Shown piece by piece: positions 31,028 through 42,156 of a DNA stretch of 64,000 nt (position 1 is its first letter; every line of letters begins with the position of its first letter). Source of the stretch: Pararge aegeria (Eukaryota > Arthropoda > Insecta > Lepidoptera > Nymphalidae); the NCBI RefSeq assembly GCF_905163445.1, contig NC_053202.1, forward strand, positions 12,524,001-12,588,000, read 5' to 3'. Both the position numbers and the translations under genes were made by a program. The notes beneath the pieces were generated by a model that saw nothing but the letters and a program-made list of their open reading frames with translations, ran no database searches and was not told where the DNA came from.

Positions 31028-31275
31028 AGTATACTATGAAAATTAACCTTAAATTGCTACCTTCCGCGAAAAGCAGGAGAATCTGTATGGTGTAATTTAT
31101 AATTTCTTCAATGTACCCTCTACGCACGTTTCGCTCCGAAACCTGAGCATCCTTAGGAGATGTTGATGATGATCCTCACAATGAATAATTGATAAATTTA
31201 ACTAAACAATTATTCATAAGCTTAGTTTTCATAATATATCATAGATTTCCGCAAAGTAATGCCTGCTTCTATTCA
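31028..31275. repeat. foldback repeat family, copy 2
   Basis: The left half has 'ccgcgaaaagcaggagaatc' and 'ctctacgcacgtttcgctcc', then 'gagatgttgatgatgatcc'. The right half has the inverted end 'aagcttagttttcataatat' followed by 'gatttccgcaaagtaatgcc'. Weak inverted arms remain, as in 15820-16075. Confidence 0.65.
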
Positions 31276-32799
31276 ATAGGACGAAGAAACTTGTGAATCC
31301 GAGTGAGAGGGGAATACATCGTCAGCCAGCTCACTTTTTTACGATGCGGTCGCACCCCGCCACCAAAAACCGACACCCTGAAGTTAGCTATAGTCGACAT
31401 TTTAGTTTTTCACAAAAAGATTTAACAGTGCATCGTTTCAATTGTCTAAGTCTGCGGGCAAAATCTCAAATTCTTATGTTCAGTGAAACTTGGTGGTCCG
31501 ATAATTAATAAGATAAATACAATGCGTTATAATAAAACTTTACATGTATTAAATACCTTTTTCTATAGTTAGTGTCGTTTAACTTCTTAAAAGTATAACT
31601 TCTAACGCGTGTACACAAGTACACACATTTTTTTATTAAACTCGTTTAAGATGAGGTTTTTATCCATTTAAAGGAGTCTTACTACTTTCGCCTACCTCAA
31701 AATACCTGGAATCACCACGTAATTATTTATATTTTTGTAAATAATTCAAAGGACCGATTCTTTATTTTTTTATTTCCTCAAAAGTAATGCGAATGAAAAC
31801 AGCGTAGAAATAATGAAATAAATTTTGTTTATTTTAATGGAAACGAACAAGTAATAAACGGAACAATCTATTTATAATAATGCAAACAGGCAAGAAATAA
31901 ACCGAGCGAGGGTTATTGCAGACGTAATTTGTGTCGATGGAATAACGTTGTAATTTGTATCAATGTCCGAGAGATTTCAGTGTATACAAGAGTGGCTATT
32001 GGTTAAATTCTTCACTTAAATTTAAACGTGATATTTTTTGTTTTATTTAGATTTTTTTAATGATAATGTGACAATTTTAAAAACTTATATCTAAACTAAT
32101 TACTGCAAAGGTAATGCCAGAGAGGAACAACACGTGACAAGAATGATGGCGGTATTTGCGAGGCAATAAACCACGTTGTAATATATCGCAAGAATTTTTT
32201 TGCACTCCGTGGCCAATTTTGACTTTCAATTAATTTTATTAATTTTTTTATCTTACAATTTTGATTTTCACCGCCAACGGAACATGTATGTACTCTCAAT
32301 TAAAGAAACATACTTACACCTTTTGCTGTTTTCAGCCATCTCAGCTGGGGCTCCCGGTCTTGATGCTTCCTCCCTGATATGAGATGAGGCAAACGTCTCA
32401 ACGTACGCTGCGTCCTCATCTCGGCTTATCACTCAATAAGAGCAGAAATATCTGTTGTGGCGGTGGTATATACATGTGTATCATTCACTTGATATTATTA
32501 TAGTATTGCGACGATTAATGACTGTGATAATGACATACAAGCAGCTGTCTGAGCAATTTATTTCAGTAAAGCCAGTTTCAAATGGTTATACCACCGCTAA
32601 AGCCTGGTTAGTCAATCAGCTGGGACAGGGCAGTGGGCATTGTGCTGTTTAAAAAAAAACTCTTCCCTTAGTCCTGTCTGTTACCAAAAGCGTGTGTATA
32701 TCTTGGCATTGATGTAAAATGAGAGAGCCCCTTATTTGCGGATGATTGTTACAAATTTAATGAATTCACCTTTGAGTAATTATGTACTACACACAGAAG
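31276..32799. other. 1.5 kb with nothing recognised
   Basis: Mostly AT-rich. A short inverted pair 'gagatgagg' / 'cctcatctc' lies at about 32382-32421. No common repeat from elsewhere in the window occurs here, and no frame has a recognisable domain. Confidence 0.35.
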
Positions 32800-33060
32800 C
32801 TGCCTCGTTGGTCCAGTGGTTAGCTTGTTTGACTTTGGATTGCGAGGGGTACAGATACATTGCCTATAAACGGAGCAACACTTCGCAGGGCATGCTAGCA
32901 ACACGTCATAAAAAGTGCCGGCATTTGCCTATAAACCAGAAGCGAATAAATGTTAAGACTCACGTGCCTGTAATTACACCGGTAAACACGCCCTTCAGAC
33001 TTGAACACAATAATACTGCCTGGCGGCACAAAGAAGTATGGCGGCAGAAAAAGTATGACG
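32800..33060 (+). mobile_element. tRNA-derived SINE-J copy
   Basis: 'gcctcgttggtccagtggtt' is a tRNA-like A-box region, then a variable part, then 'cacgtgcctgtaattacacc' and 'cacgcccttcagac', and finally a 'tgcctggcggcacaaagaag' block. The B box is degraded. Confidence 0.6.
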
Positions 33061-33077
33061 GCAGTTTTTTTGGATGT

Positions 33078-33410
33078 CAAAGTCAAAGTCAAAAATATCT
33101 TTATTCAAGTAGGCCCATAGGTGGCACTTTTGATGCGTACATAAGAATTACACGGTAGTGAGATGATGGCGATAACCACATTCATAAACTTAAAACTAAA
33201 GCTACGAGGGTTCCAAACGCGTCCTGGTCTAAGAAGAAGCCCACAACAAACTTAGCCAGGTGTTTTTTTTGTTATCACCATCTCACAATGTCATTTTAAA
33301 TTATTAGAAGAGCAACCTGGTTAGAGCAATAATTTACACCCAAGCTTTTTTATCGATTACGTAGTCCTTTATTCTATAATAGGACTTTTCTATAAGCTTA
33401 CGTTTAATGA
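33078..33410 (-). mobile_element. LINE-Z 3' end, long copy
   Basis: The tail is present as GTCAAAGTCAAA at 33078-33092, then 'tcaagtaggcccataggtgg', 'acgaagg'-type blocks, 'ggttccaaacgcgtcctggt' and 'gcccacaacaaacttagcc'. It extends through 'caatttacacccaagc'-like sequence to about 33410. It is the best copy in the window. Confidence 0.82.
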
Positions 33411-33624
33411 TGAGTATTCAGAATGTAATTTGACCAGTAAACTAGCGAAATACATATTAAGGAATAATGCCAATTGGAACTAAGAAGATATCAGTTTGAT
33501 AAAAAAAATCTTTTGGTATTTCTTAGCCTTTCCCGGCGCCCCGAAGCCCGGCGGGCGAGTCAGTCCGGTGAGTGGGGGTAAATTGTGTAGGATAATGTGA
33601 GAATGTTCTTATAGTAAACTTATC
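33411..33624. other. unrecognised with GC-rich patch
   Basis: 33530-33590 is GC-rich ('ggcgccccgaagcccggcgg'), possibly an old LINE 3' piece. No partner in the window. Confidence 0.3.
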
Positions 33625-34132
33625 AAAATTCATTTATTTCACGTAGGCCTAATATAAGCACTTTTCAAACGTCAAGTCTGTCTGTTTGTAGTGACTCTAC
33701 CACCGGTTCGGAAGGCAGATTCTACCGAGAAGAAACCCGCAAGAAACTCAGCAGTTGCTCTTTTCCAACATCAACAATTTACATTTAACATTTTAACACT
33801 CATTTTTCCATCTTGTGAGAGATGAAAGCGGAGCCGGATGCTTCCAAGCTACCTTGTCATTAAGAAATTCATCAATCGTATAGTTAACTCGCTGTAATAA
33901 ATGTGTTTTAACATATTCTTTTCGCATTGGTAGGTCTAAAATCACCTTAGGAATCATATTATAAAAGCGTATACTCAGTCCCACAAATGACCTCTTTACC
34001 TTTCGCAGGCGATATGCAGATGATACTAATTTATGAAAATTTCTTGTAAGTCAACTGTTTATGTCCACTTTTTTTTTATAAAGACTCATGTTGTCTTACA
34101 AATACTATATTATTATAAATATATTGTGAAGC
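33625..34132 (-). mobile_element. CR1-type LINE 3' end, second copy
   Basis: It parallels 22892-23410 block for block, including the 3' UTR and C-terminal coding region (minus strand 33984-33793: GLSIRFYNMIPKVILDLP, then FLNDKVAWKHPAPLSSLTR). A small deletion removes part of the HKFKEY segment. It breaks off at about 34132 at the edge of a Helitron end. Confidence 0.82.
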
Positions 34133-34254
34133 AGAGTTTGTTTTTATTTTATTGCACACCACTTGAAAATAATATAAAAGGCGATGATAACGCTCGCTTG
34201 TTAGCGATCTCTGCCACTCAACTTTACGCGGACGAAGCCGCGGGACACCGCTAG
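34133..34254 (+). mobile_element. Helitron 3' end
   Basis: 'cgcggacgaagccgcggga' can fold as a hairpin, and CTAG is at 34251-34254. The next base is A rather than T. The 5' part is not identified. Confidence 0.5.
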
Positions 34255-35344
34255 AATATATAATATACTTGCCATGCTATTGAAACAATTACCAAAACAG
34301 CAAACGAATCAAAAATCTCCGCCTTGTCTCTATATTTCGCTTGAAAGACTTGAATAATAAGATTTCCCAACACTGATTAACATTATGCCTATATCGCAAA
34401 AACAAGCCCTCCAGTCTGAGAAGTGACTCTTTATGTTTTCTTATTCCAAAGTACAAGACCATATGGTCTAAAAAGCACTTTCATAGCCTCATCCACTATT
34501 CAATCACCAAAGGGTTTTCTCGTGCATCTATTTGTTATTTTGCAAGCAGGGAGACTAAAACTACAGATATAAAACATAAAGATTTACGAGCTTGAGGATA
34601 ATACATCACTTATCAAGAAACTAAAACTTACAATACCTTCTTTTAGCATAAAGAGCTTACTACCACCGCTTTTAGAAGTTTTATCATAAACTTACAGTTG
34701 TAGATGGGATGTACCGCATTATTAATTTAAAAATATTTCAGCTTTAGAGATTTATACAATCTTATTAAATTCTGCCAACTTGTAACCATCTTAATAAGGG
34801 ATCAGGATTTAAAAAGTTCGTTAAAATACAAAGCGTTTTGTCTTTTCCCAGACGTGTTTCTTAATGCTATTTCTCTCTCGCCGAAAGCAGTCTAAATTAG
34901 TGAAATTAAAAGGTAAAAAGTTGCCGTCTAATTTTGTTTTTCTTTTTGAAAATTAATGTTTTCTCGTAACGAGCCTTGAGAGCTCTTCAAACTTGCGGGC
35001 CCCACTCGGGTCATGTATTTATTTAAGTTAAGAAATACTTGTTTATAAGAAAATGTTTTCTTATTTCGATAGCTTCGGCGAACGTAATTTGTAATGTATA
35101 GATTTTCTATAACGTACATTTTTATACAAACTTTTATGATTACAAATTATGTATTCAAGAGTTTCTAGTTATACGTATGTATATTACGATATATTGGTCG
35201 GGTGTACCTATGTATATTTGTATGTTTTGGTATAATAATATCAAGATCCCGCGGACAAATATTTTTCTTTAACTAGACCCTCTAATAACAAGCCAGCGCT
35301 ATCTCTTAGAATACTCATGAACAACGTCGTATTTTAGTCACTAA
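34255..35344. other. 1.1 kb with nothing recognised
   Basis: AT-rich, no common repeat, no domain-bearing frame. Confidence 0.35.
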
Positions 35345-35530
35345 GAAAATATTAGGACGGTATATTATGAAAATTAAGCTTAATTTGCTATACTCCGCGA
35401 ACAGCAGGAGAATCTGTATGGTGTAATTTATAATTACTTCAATCCGTATACTCCACACCAAACAGAACCTCGGCAATGACCCTCTACGCACGCTCTCTTC
35501 GCTCCGAAGCCGGAGCATCCTCAGGAGATA
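35345..35530 (+). repeat. foldback repeat family, copy 3 (one arm)
   Basis: 'aaaattaagcttaatttgct', 'atactccgcgaacagcagga' and 'ctccacaccaaacagaacct' match 15826-15930. 'ggagcatcctcaggagatat' gives the far end. The inverted right arm is absent. Confidence 0.7.
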
Positions 35531-35796
35531 TTGACTTCATCAGGAGTGGCAGACGAAAGAGTTGCGACACTTTCAGACATTATCTGAATACAACATTCAG
35601 CTAATTTCATATATAAGTGATCAATCTAATCCAAAATTTTCCGATGACAGATTTAATTTAGTAGTGCTAACGTATTCATACTCTTCCCTGTACATAGAGA
35701 TAACAATATTAACATGGGGCATAAATAGTATACTGTCAATCCGACAATACAAAGTTTATATATTACCCCAATCGGTAATTGGTTCTCCTAATCCTA

Positions 35797-35935
35797 AGGT
35801 TGCCTAGAATAGATCGCTACTAAGCGATAAGGCCGCCTTTTGTATCCTACTTTTTAAGTTGCCCCTTGTTGTGTGCATTGTTCTCATCGTTATCTCATAT
35901 TTTCGTGATGTACAAATAAATTGAAAAAAAAAAAA
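35797..35935 (+). mobile_element. LINE 3' UTR with poly-A
   Basis: 'aggttgcctagaatagatcg', 'taagcgataaggccgccttt' and 'gatgtacaaataaattg' end in a 13-base A run. The same tail occurs at 43085-43225 and, reversed, at 54071-54240. Confidence 0.7.
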
Positions 35936-35967
35936 AATTATAAATATGTTTTTTTATTATAATAATA

Positions 35968-36117
35968 ATTGACGGCCCAAGCAGATGACACACCTGATGG
36001 TAAGTTGATATCCATCGTCATAGATGTTAAGCTTGTAATAACACACGCAACAACGCCCATCAGATCAGAACAAAGCAATGTTGGCGGCAGAAATAAGCTA
36101 CTAAAACAATTTGGTGC
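35968..36117 (-). mobile_element. interspersed repeat related to family K
   Basis: 'cacacctgatggtaagttga' and 'ggcggcagaaataagctact' resemble the ends of K-type repeats. The middle is different. Confidence 0.35.
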
Positions 36118-36289
36118 TCTTTTAACGTTTTAGCACCAATACATTGATGCTATATTTGAGTTCAATGAACCTTACTAAACGCAGTAACAATACTAAGTAT
36201 GTATGTATGTTTACCTATGGACATCTTTATTGCCAGCGTGTTTAGATCCCGCTTCTAAAACAGACTTCGCGTGGGAAACATTGTTTAAA

Positions 36290-36895
36290 AGCCGTAACCC
36301 ACTACGCTGCGCTGTTCCAATGACAAGTCCTACAGAGTAAGTTAATGCGCATGCCCACGGGCAGCCCCTGGTTCGTGCGCAACGTAAATCTCCACCGAGA
36401 ACTCAATGTTCCCACGCAGTACAAAATTATGAAAGTCCTACTTTGAGAAAGCATTCCGACACCTCAACCCCCTAGTGGTCGAGACGTTCACTTAGAACCG
36501 CGTCCCCGATGTCGAGCTAACGCGGCGACGTCCGGAGCGTGTCCTTTACGCCCCTGACGATCAAATTACTACCGACAATGTGTCCCGACAACGCAAAGCC
36601 AACACAAAAACGAAGGGCCCGATTTCTGACGTCATCCGGACGTGGACCCTTATCACGTACAGGGGCGTTCGGACTAAAAAATAATTAGTCCAAAACTCCA
36701 CCAAAACTCAGATTAACGTCGAACTGAGCCGAGGTCCGAGGAGGACGAGGAGGCAGCCTCGAGTCGACGTCTTCCACTTCCCCCCCGATGTCGTCGAGCC
36801 CTGGGGTTCTTCTCATGGCGAGCGAGCTCGCTCCACTCCCCCGGTAGCTCCGTAGCAACCCTTTAGGTGGTTATCAGCAAGTGTCCATCCGAAAA
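36290..36895 (+). pseudogene. Jockey-type LINE 3' end, decayed and GC-rich
   Basis: A frame near 36325-36425 reads QSKLMRMPTGSPWFVRNVNL then HRELNVPTQYKIMKV, matching the WFVRN..LHRDL..PT words at the C-terminus of Jockey-clade reverse transcriptases. Another frame from about 36540 reads RVLYAPDDQITTDNVSRQRK, typical of the extreme C-terminus. Stops and frame changes occur throughout. A GC-rich 3' UTR follows to about 36895. The patch stands out from the AT-rich surroundings. Confidence 0.7.
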
Positions 36896-36952
36896 CCGAA
36901 AAAATCTAAATCGCTGTTCTAATGCAAGTTGGCTTTTGAAGAATATTATATC

Positions 36953-37150
36953 ACTAGCTCTTCGCCGCATTATTCGTCCGCGTTTATTACGGTATACTAC
37001 AAATCCCGTGGAAACCTTACGTTTTCCTGGGATAAAAAGTCCTCTCTGTCCAGTCAACTAAGTCTATGCCAAAAATCAAGCTTAATGATTGCTAAGTTAG
37101 GGCGTAAAGGAATGATAACTATACAGACAAACACACTTGCATGTTTTTAA
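36953..37150 (-). mobile_element. Helitron-like element, family N
   Basis: CTAG at 36953-36956 after an A gives the 3' end in the minus orientation, followed by 'ccgcattattcgtccgcgtt' and 'ccgtggaaaccttacgtttt'. The right end ('cagacaaacacacttgcatg') lacks a clear TC. Confidence 0.6.
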
Positions 37151-37969
37151 TTTTTTATTTTTTTAACTCATTCTGAGCCAATAGCTCAAACTTGTGATCC
37201 TTAATTGAACATCACCAACGAAGCAGTTCTTAATACACTTACTAAATGACCTTTATATGCCTGTGAGTATTTATGTCCTACGTACGAAACGAATATATTG
37301 AAATCTTTCAATGCAATTTTCATTCATTTTCACATGTCCGAATAATTTGGATTCCGCTCACGTTTTATGAAACGATGAAAATAATATAATAATCATACTC
37401 CTCATTTCCGTGACTTAATCCGCAATTGTTTTACTTTTTTTTTAATCCCGTCTGAACTGTGTGTTGTTAAAGGCTCATAAGAATTCTGAGTCCTTATGCA
37501 GGATTCAAGGTATTTCTTGTACCAGATTTGACCAACCTTATCTACCTTGTACCTTATTTTCAACCAATTTACCAAGTGTATTGGTTTAAAATAAGGAAAC
37601 ACGTGTTCCCCAGATTTTCAAAATTCTACCCCAGAACGGAAAAATAAGGGAATGAAAGTACAACATGTTTAAGTAGTATTAACCAAAATTCCTTTATTGA
37701 CTTTTGGTTAAAAATAAAAAAAGCTCTTGTTCAAAATTCCACCTCAAAACGTTTAAATAAGGGATAAAGATGGTTAAAGTTGTATTTCGACTGTTATTGA
37801 TTGATGTAGCTTGCTTTTGTGAGACGGGCGTAGGTACCACGCATATCTTAATTTCAAGGGAGATCAGAAATTCTACGCCTTCGAATACGATAGCCTCTTC
37901 AAAATAATTACTTAGACAAAAACCGTCTTGTGAAATGTAATAAGTGTTACTTACCAACTAAAAACGAGG
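37151..37969. other. unrecognised, with a weak internal repeat
   Basis: 'ttcaaaattctaccccagaa' (about 37617) and 'ttcaaaattccacctcaaaa' (about 37730) are similar segments about 110 bases apart. Otherwise no family is recognised. Confidence 0.35.
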
Positions 37970-38095
37970 TGGACAGATGACATCAGGCAAGTCGCTGGGA
38001 GCCACTGGACGCAAGCGACCCGTGTATTGTGGAACTCTCTACAAAAGTCCTATGTACAGCAGTGGACGTCGATTGGTTGAGGTGATGACAAAAAT
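37970..38095 (+). mobile_element. RTE-type LINE 3' terminus
   Basis: 'gaggtggacagatgacatca', 'gctgggagccactggacgca' and 'cctatgtacagcagtggacg' encode the R.TDDI..VAG..W and QQWTSIG C-terminal words, ending 'gattggttgaggtgatgac'. Only the last 40 or so codons survive. Confidence 0.75.
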
Positions 38096-38164
38096 TATGG
38101 ACCAACTAAAATACATGAGGTAGAAAAAATTGTACGACATTTTTAGGTGCAAATTAAACATAAA

Positions 38165-38308
38165 AATTACTAATCTTAGTCACCTTTTCCATCAATAGTA
38201 GTAACAGAGGACGCCGCTGCCCGTTGTCCACTCCCTTAGGTCCCTCTTCGTCTGTTGCCCTACGTGACCCCCGTATGAAAAGGAGGGGTGGTGACAACTG
38301 TATTCTTT
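38165..38308 (+). repeat. unclassified repeat R
   Basis: 'aggaggggtggtgacaactg' near 38282 recurs at 15476, and its reverse appears in part near 61141. The rest is unassigned. Confidence 0.35.
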
Positions 38309-38606
38309 TTGACGACCTCCCTGGAGCATCGGTTAGTGCTGTGAATTTAAGCAGGTTCGATTCCGGGCCCGGGTAATTTGGAAATTTATAATTTCTGAAT
38401 TTTCTCTGGTCTAGTCTGGTGATAGGCTTTTCGCCGTAGCTAGTCACCACCCTACAAACAAAGATGTGCCGGAACGGGCTAGCCTGTTAGAAGTATGACT
38501 ACCATACTCCCTAACAGGCTAGCCGGTTCCATCTTAGACTGCTTCATCACTTACCACCAGGTTAGATTGTCAAGGTCTAACTTGTAGTGGAATAAATAAA
38601 AATAAT
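38309..38606 (+). mobile_element. SINE-B copy with an internal inverted segment
   Basis: The head 'gacgacctccctggagcatc' has lost part of the A box; the body and A-rich tail are complete. Where other copies read 'gctaagcgatttagcgttcc' this one has an inverted copy of its own downstream sequence, giving arms 38471-38490 and 38511-38530 that match at 19 of 20 positions. Confidence 0.85.
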
Positions 38607-38694
38607 GAACATTCACACACAATGGCTCTGCTCATCACACGACGTAATCGTTTAGAAAACATATATTATTCGACTTTTCCCGAGCAGTAAATCT

Positions 38695-38850
38695 TCATAT
38701 ACTCTACTGTACGTGTGTATGTCACTGAATTCCTTCTAAACGACTGGACCGATTTGAATGAATTTTTATGTATGCGTTTGGGTGGTAACTTGGATGGTTA
38801 AGATTCACAAATCAGCCCTACAGATGGCGCTGCAGGTATCTGGGTTATTT
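38695..38850 (+). mobile_element. Helitron family C, diverged
   Basis: 'gtgtgtatgtcactgaattc', 'tatgcgtttgggtggtaact' and 'cctacagatggcgctgcagg' follow family C order. Both terminal motifs are mutated. Confidence 0.6.
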
Positions 38851-38854
38851 ATAT

Positions 38855-39153
38855 ATACTGCAACAAAATGGCTGATTTATTCAGATAGGAGTCTGATTTG
38901 AAAAATTATTTCAGTGTTGGATAGCCCATTTATCGAAGAAAGCTACAGAGTATATATCACGCTAAGACTAATAGAAGCATAGCACCAATGAAGAATGTTT
39001 CAAAATCGGTATTTTTTTCCCTTTGAGAGCTTACGTGCGCTGCGTAAACGGTTAAAGTTTCGATAAAATCACGTTTGAAAAAGTTGGTCACCTTTCTAGA
39101 AATAAGTTTTTGAGGTTGACTTTTAAGCGGACGATATCTCGAGGGACGTCTAG
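38855..39153 (+). mobile_element. Helitron-like element, family AB
   Basis: CTAG at 39150-39153 is followed by T, with 'gcggacgatatctcgaggg' upstream. 'cagtgttggatagcccattt' and 'cgaagaaagctacagagtat' are typical inner words of a common lepidopteran family. The 5' end merges with family C. An open frame on the minus strand (39232-38957) is contained in this element. Confidence 0.6.
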
Positions 39154-39706
39154 TATAAAATAAAATAATTGAAATGAAAAAAAGGCAACCGATTGATAAC
39201 CTCCTCTTTTTTTGGTCTAATAAAAGATACATAAGACTACGATCAAATTTTTCTCAACACGCGTCGCGTGCCTGTCACTCGTGCATGATTTAAATAGTGT
39301 TTCCGGCATAATAGGTTTCATATAAATAACAAGGCGCCAGTGTTTAGTTGGGACAACGTCAGAAGTTTGCCAACAAATTACACAACTGACACATTGTGAC
39401 ACGGGATCAGGCGGAAATCCCTGTTTATCCTGTTCCTGACCTCCCCCGGGACTACACGGTGTTATGCACTGCGGAATAAGGATTAGTTTTGTTTGACACC
39501 TTGTTAGAAATTAACATAGCGTTAAAATTACCTCATAATAAATAACATGAGAATGTACGTAGTAGTTTAGATATGATGAGTAGCTCTGTTTGCGGTTACG
39601 TTACTAAAAGCTGATAACAAAGTGAAAGTAAAATCCACGCCCAATATGGGATAGAATAGCATTTGTATTAAAAAATGTATTTAGTTCTTATCGTATTATT
39701 ATTTAG
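39154..39706. other. unrecognised stretch
   Basis: No element or gene recognised. A short 'acgcgtcgcgtg' patch is near 39259. Confidence 0.35.
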
Positions 39707-39918
39707 ATGGTGATAACAAAAAAAAAACCGTCTATGTTTGTTGTGGGCTTCTTCTAAGACCAGGGCGCGTTAAGAAACCGCGTAGCTATAGTTTTAAGTT
39801 GACGAATTTAGTTATCGCCATCCATTCACTTCTATGTCATATTTTACATGTAATGTACGCACCAAAAGTGCCATCTATGTGTCTATTTGAATAAAGAAAT
39901 ATTTGACTTTGACTTTTT
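39707..39918 (+). mobile_element. LINE-Z 3' end with tail
   Basis: 'gatggtgataac', an A run, 'gtttgttgtgggcttcttct', 'caaaagtgccatctatgtgt' and a TTTGACTTTGACTTT tail. AATAAA precedes the tail. Confidence 0.82.
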
Positions 39919-39926
39919 ATTAATTA

Positions 39927-40330
39927 CTAGCGTACTCAGCCCCCTTCGCCGGGCTAGATTTTGCTTTATTTTATTTAAACAATAAACTTAAATCATTAAA
40001 TTTTGAATTTAAGTTTAAATAATATATTAAATCATTTATTTCTCTCCGTATTCATTCTCTTCTATTCTCTTCTCGAGCGAGTGGAGATCATTATCTACAC
40101 CCATGTACACCCAACAATAGAATATTATCATAGTAAATAAAATAAATAAATAAATAAATAAAAGCTGTATTTGACAGTTCAAAAATAGGAGTGCTCCGAT
40201 CGTCACCAAACTTTACAGGATTACTCGCCAGCTCAATCCGGAGATTCCCTGAAAGTTTCCTTGAAATCGGTCCAGACGTTCAGCCTGTACGGAACATACC
40301 CACACACTTACTCTTTTATATATATAGAGA
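39927..40330 (-). mobile_element. complete Helitron, family D
   Basis: In the minus orientation it ends with CTAG (39930-39927), has the 'agcccggcgaagggggct' hairpin (one arm base changed), and begins with TC at 40330-40329 next to a T on the plus strand. An AAAT microsatellite has expanded near 40137-40163. It landed 8 bases beyond a LINE-Z tail. Confidence 0.78.
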
Positions 40331-41029
40331 TTTGTGGTTAAGATGTTAGATGGTTATAGTCAGAGAAGGAGAGTGACAGACGTCACTTTTTAGTTTTAAT
40401 CACGAAATTGGTTTATTGTTTGCGTTGAAAACCATCGTTAAACTGTAAATTAGGAAAAAAACATGAACTAAATCAAGGCGGACGAAGTCACTTGCTACTA
40501 AAAATAATGTTATTCAAAATAAACTTTTGCAAGCGCGTTTGAATGTTAAAATTCTTGGGCGCCAACAAAATTCTATAGAGATTTTGAAACTTTTAGCAAA
40601 ATGTTTGCCATAACTTTGATTATAACCCTGATAAAGTGAACAAGTTCTCTAGACACGCGTTAGATACCTACCACCCCTTTACGGATTCCAACCAAACTTT
40701 GGGGGTCAGTGCAACTTTCCCCGGTCAAAGATCTCACCCGTAAAGGTTTTAAGCACAAATGTATTCCACCAAATACATTTTCATGTAAAATTTTGCGAAG
40801 ATCATATGGCTCGCACTATCAAAAAGTTATCAGCTCTCATGTAAAGCCAAGCGTCTTACTCTACACGCCTTCACTTCACAAATTCTACAGCCTTTTCACC
40901 TTAGTCAAATGAATTATCTAGCTGCATATTATAAAGTTTGAAAACAAATAATAAAACGTAATATACAAACAGATAGATAGATAAAAGCTTTCCATTTAAA
41001 AAAAAATTTAACGCCTAAAAAGGGTTGGA
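40331..41029. other. unrecognised stretch
   Basis: No repeat recognised. A 67-codon frame (40709-40912) without domains lies here. A GATA repeat is near 40970. Confidence 0.35.
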
Positions 41030-41305
41030 CTTCGCCATCACTTTCGGGGGGCCGAGTTCGAATCCCAGCACGCACCTCTAACTTTTAGAAGTTATGTGCG
41101 TTTTAAGCAATTGAAATATCATTTGATTCGACAGTGAAGGAAAATACCTGAGAGTTCTCCATAATGTTCTCAGAGGTGTGTTAAGTCCGCCAGTCCTCTC
41201 TGGGCCAGCGTGGTGGACTACTGCCTTAACCCCTTCTCATTGTGCGAGGAGACCCGTGCCCTGTAGTGGGCCGGTAATTTGTTGATATGATGATGATGAT
41301 GATGA
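41030..41305 (+). mobile_element. SINE-C copy, full length, plus strand
   Basis: It starts with the tRNA-like 'gagttcgaatcccagcacgc', runs through 'gttatgtgcgttttaagcaa' and 'cagcgtggtggactactgcc', and ends 'ggccggtaatttgttgatat' with ATG repeats (41284-41305). This fixes the family's orientation: tRNA-like 5' end, ATG-repeat 3' tail. Confidence 0.88.
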
Positions 41306-41383
41306 TCAAATATATTGTTGCCTCACACAACCATGGCCCGTGTGTGGTCAATGTTTTTTAAATACCCCCGACTTTCAATAACT

Positions 41384-41426
41384 TTTACAACTTCTTCAAT
41401 ATAGGTAATATTGAAGAAGTTGTAAA
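41384..41426. repeat. perfect hairpin, 19-bp arms, 5-base loop
   Basis: 41384-41402 and 41408-41426 are perfectly complementary around 'aggta'. Confidence 0.88.
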
Positions 41427-41433
41427 TCGCTAA

Positions 41434-41640
41434 AGTCAAAAGTCAAAGTCAAAAATATCTTTTTTCAAGTAGGCCCATAGGTGGTACTTTTAATGTGTAC
41501 ATTACACGAGAATTACACGGTAGTGAGATGATGGCGTTAACCATATTCGTAAACTTTAAACTAAAACTACGACGGTCCCAAACGCGTCCTGGTCTAAGAA
41601 GAAGCCCACAACAAACTTGCCGGGTGTTTTTTTTTCCTGC
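41434..41640 (-). mobile_element. LINE-Z 3' end with tail
   Basis: A GTCAAA-type tail (41434-41455), 'tcaagtaggcccataggtgg', 'gcgtcctggtctaagaagaa' and 'cccacaacaaacttgccggg' show a good copy in reverse. It ends at the T run near 41635. Confidence 0.8.
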
Positions 41641-41864
41641 ATCTAAATAAAAATACAATAAGAACGTTTAATGAAATGCTATTTTGTGGCGGCGGCCATC
41701 TTGGACCGATTTTCATCAAATATTATTAATAATATTTTAGTATTCTCCGACTAATTCACATTTTAAACAAAAAAATAAAATGAAGTGCCAGTGTCATGAA
41801 ATCGATTTTGTGTTTTCTTTAAAAATCCTATTTTTGCTGCAGGTTTTTTTTTTGTCTTTTACTA

Positions 41865-42053
41865 GATACTAGTCAATAGTTGTTTCACGCATTTTTCATC
41901 CGCGTTTATTACGGTTTTTTGGAAATTCCGTGAGAACCGTTATTTTTTTCTGGGACAAATAGCCTATGCCCTTTCAACTAAGTCTTTACCCAAAATGTGA
42001 AGTAAGCACATACAAACAAACTCCCTTTCGCATTTATAATATAAGTATGGATT
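41865..42053 (-). mobile_element. Helitron-like element, family N
   Basis: CTAG at 41868-41871 region begins the plus view; 'ttttcatccgcgtttattac', 'ggaaattccgtgagaaccgt' and 'cgcatttataatataagtat' fill it. The TC end is approximate. Confidence 0.6.
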
Positions 42054-42059
42054 GACGAT

Positions 42060-42156
42060 ATACCTACCCCGTATATAGTTTCATTGAATCTGTACCCCTA
42101 ATTGCTTTCTACGAGACATCGCACTGGAATGTTAAATCTCAAAGGTACACGCTGCA
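42060..42156 (-). mobile_element. SINE-B inner fragment
   Basis: 'acccctaattgctttctacg' and 'agacatcgcactggaatgtt' are the reverse of the SINE-B block 'gaaaccgattaggggtat'. Confidence 0.65.

Noticed and set aside
32736..33158. 140-codon plus-strand frame
   Set aside because: It runs through SINE-J into a reversed LINE-Z tail, so it is composite repeat sequence.
38957..39232. 91-codon minus-strand frame with a membrane-like start
   Set aside because: Most of it lies inside the family AB Helitron, whose words are a common non-coding repeat.
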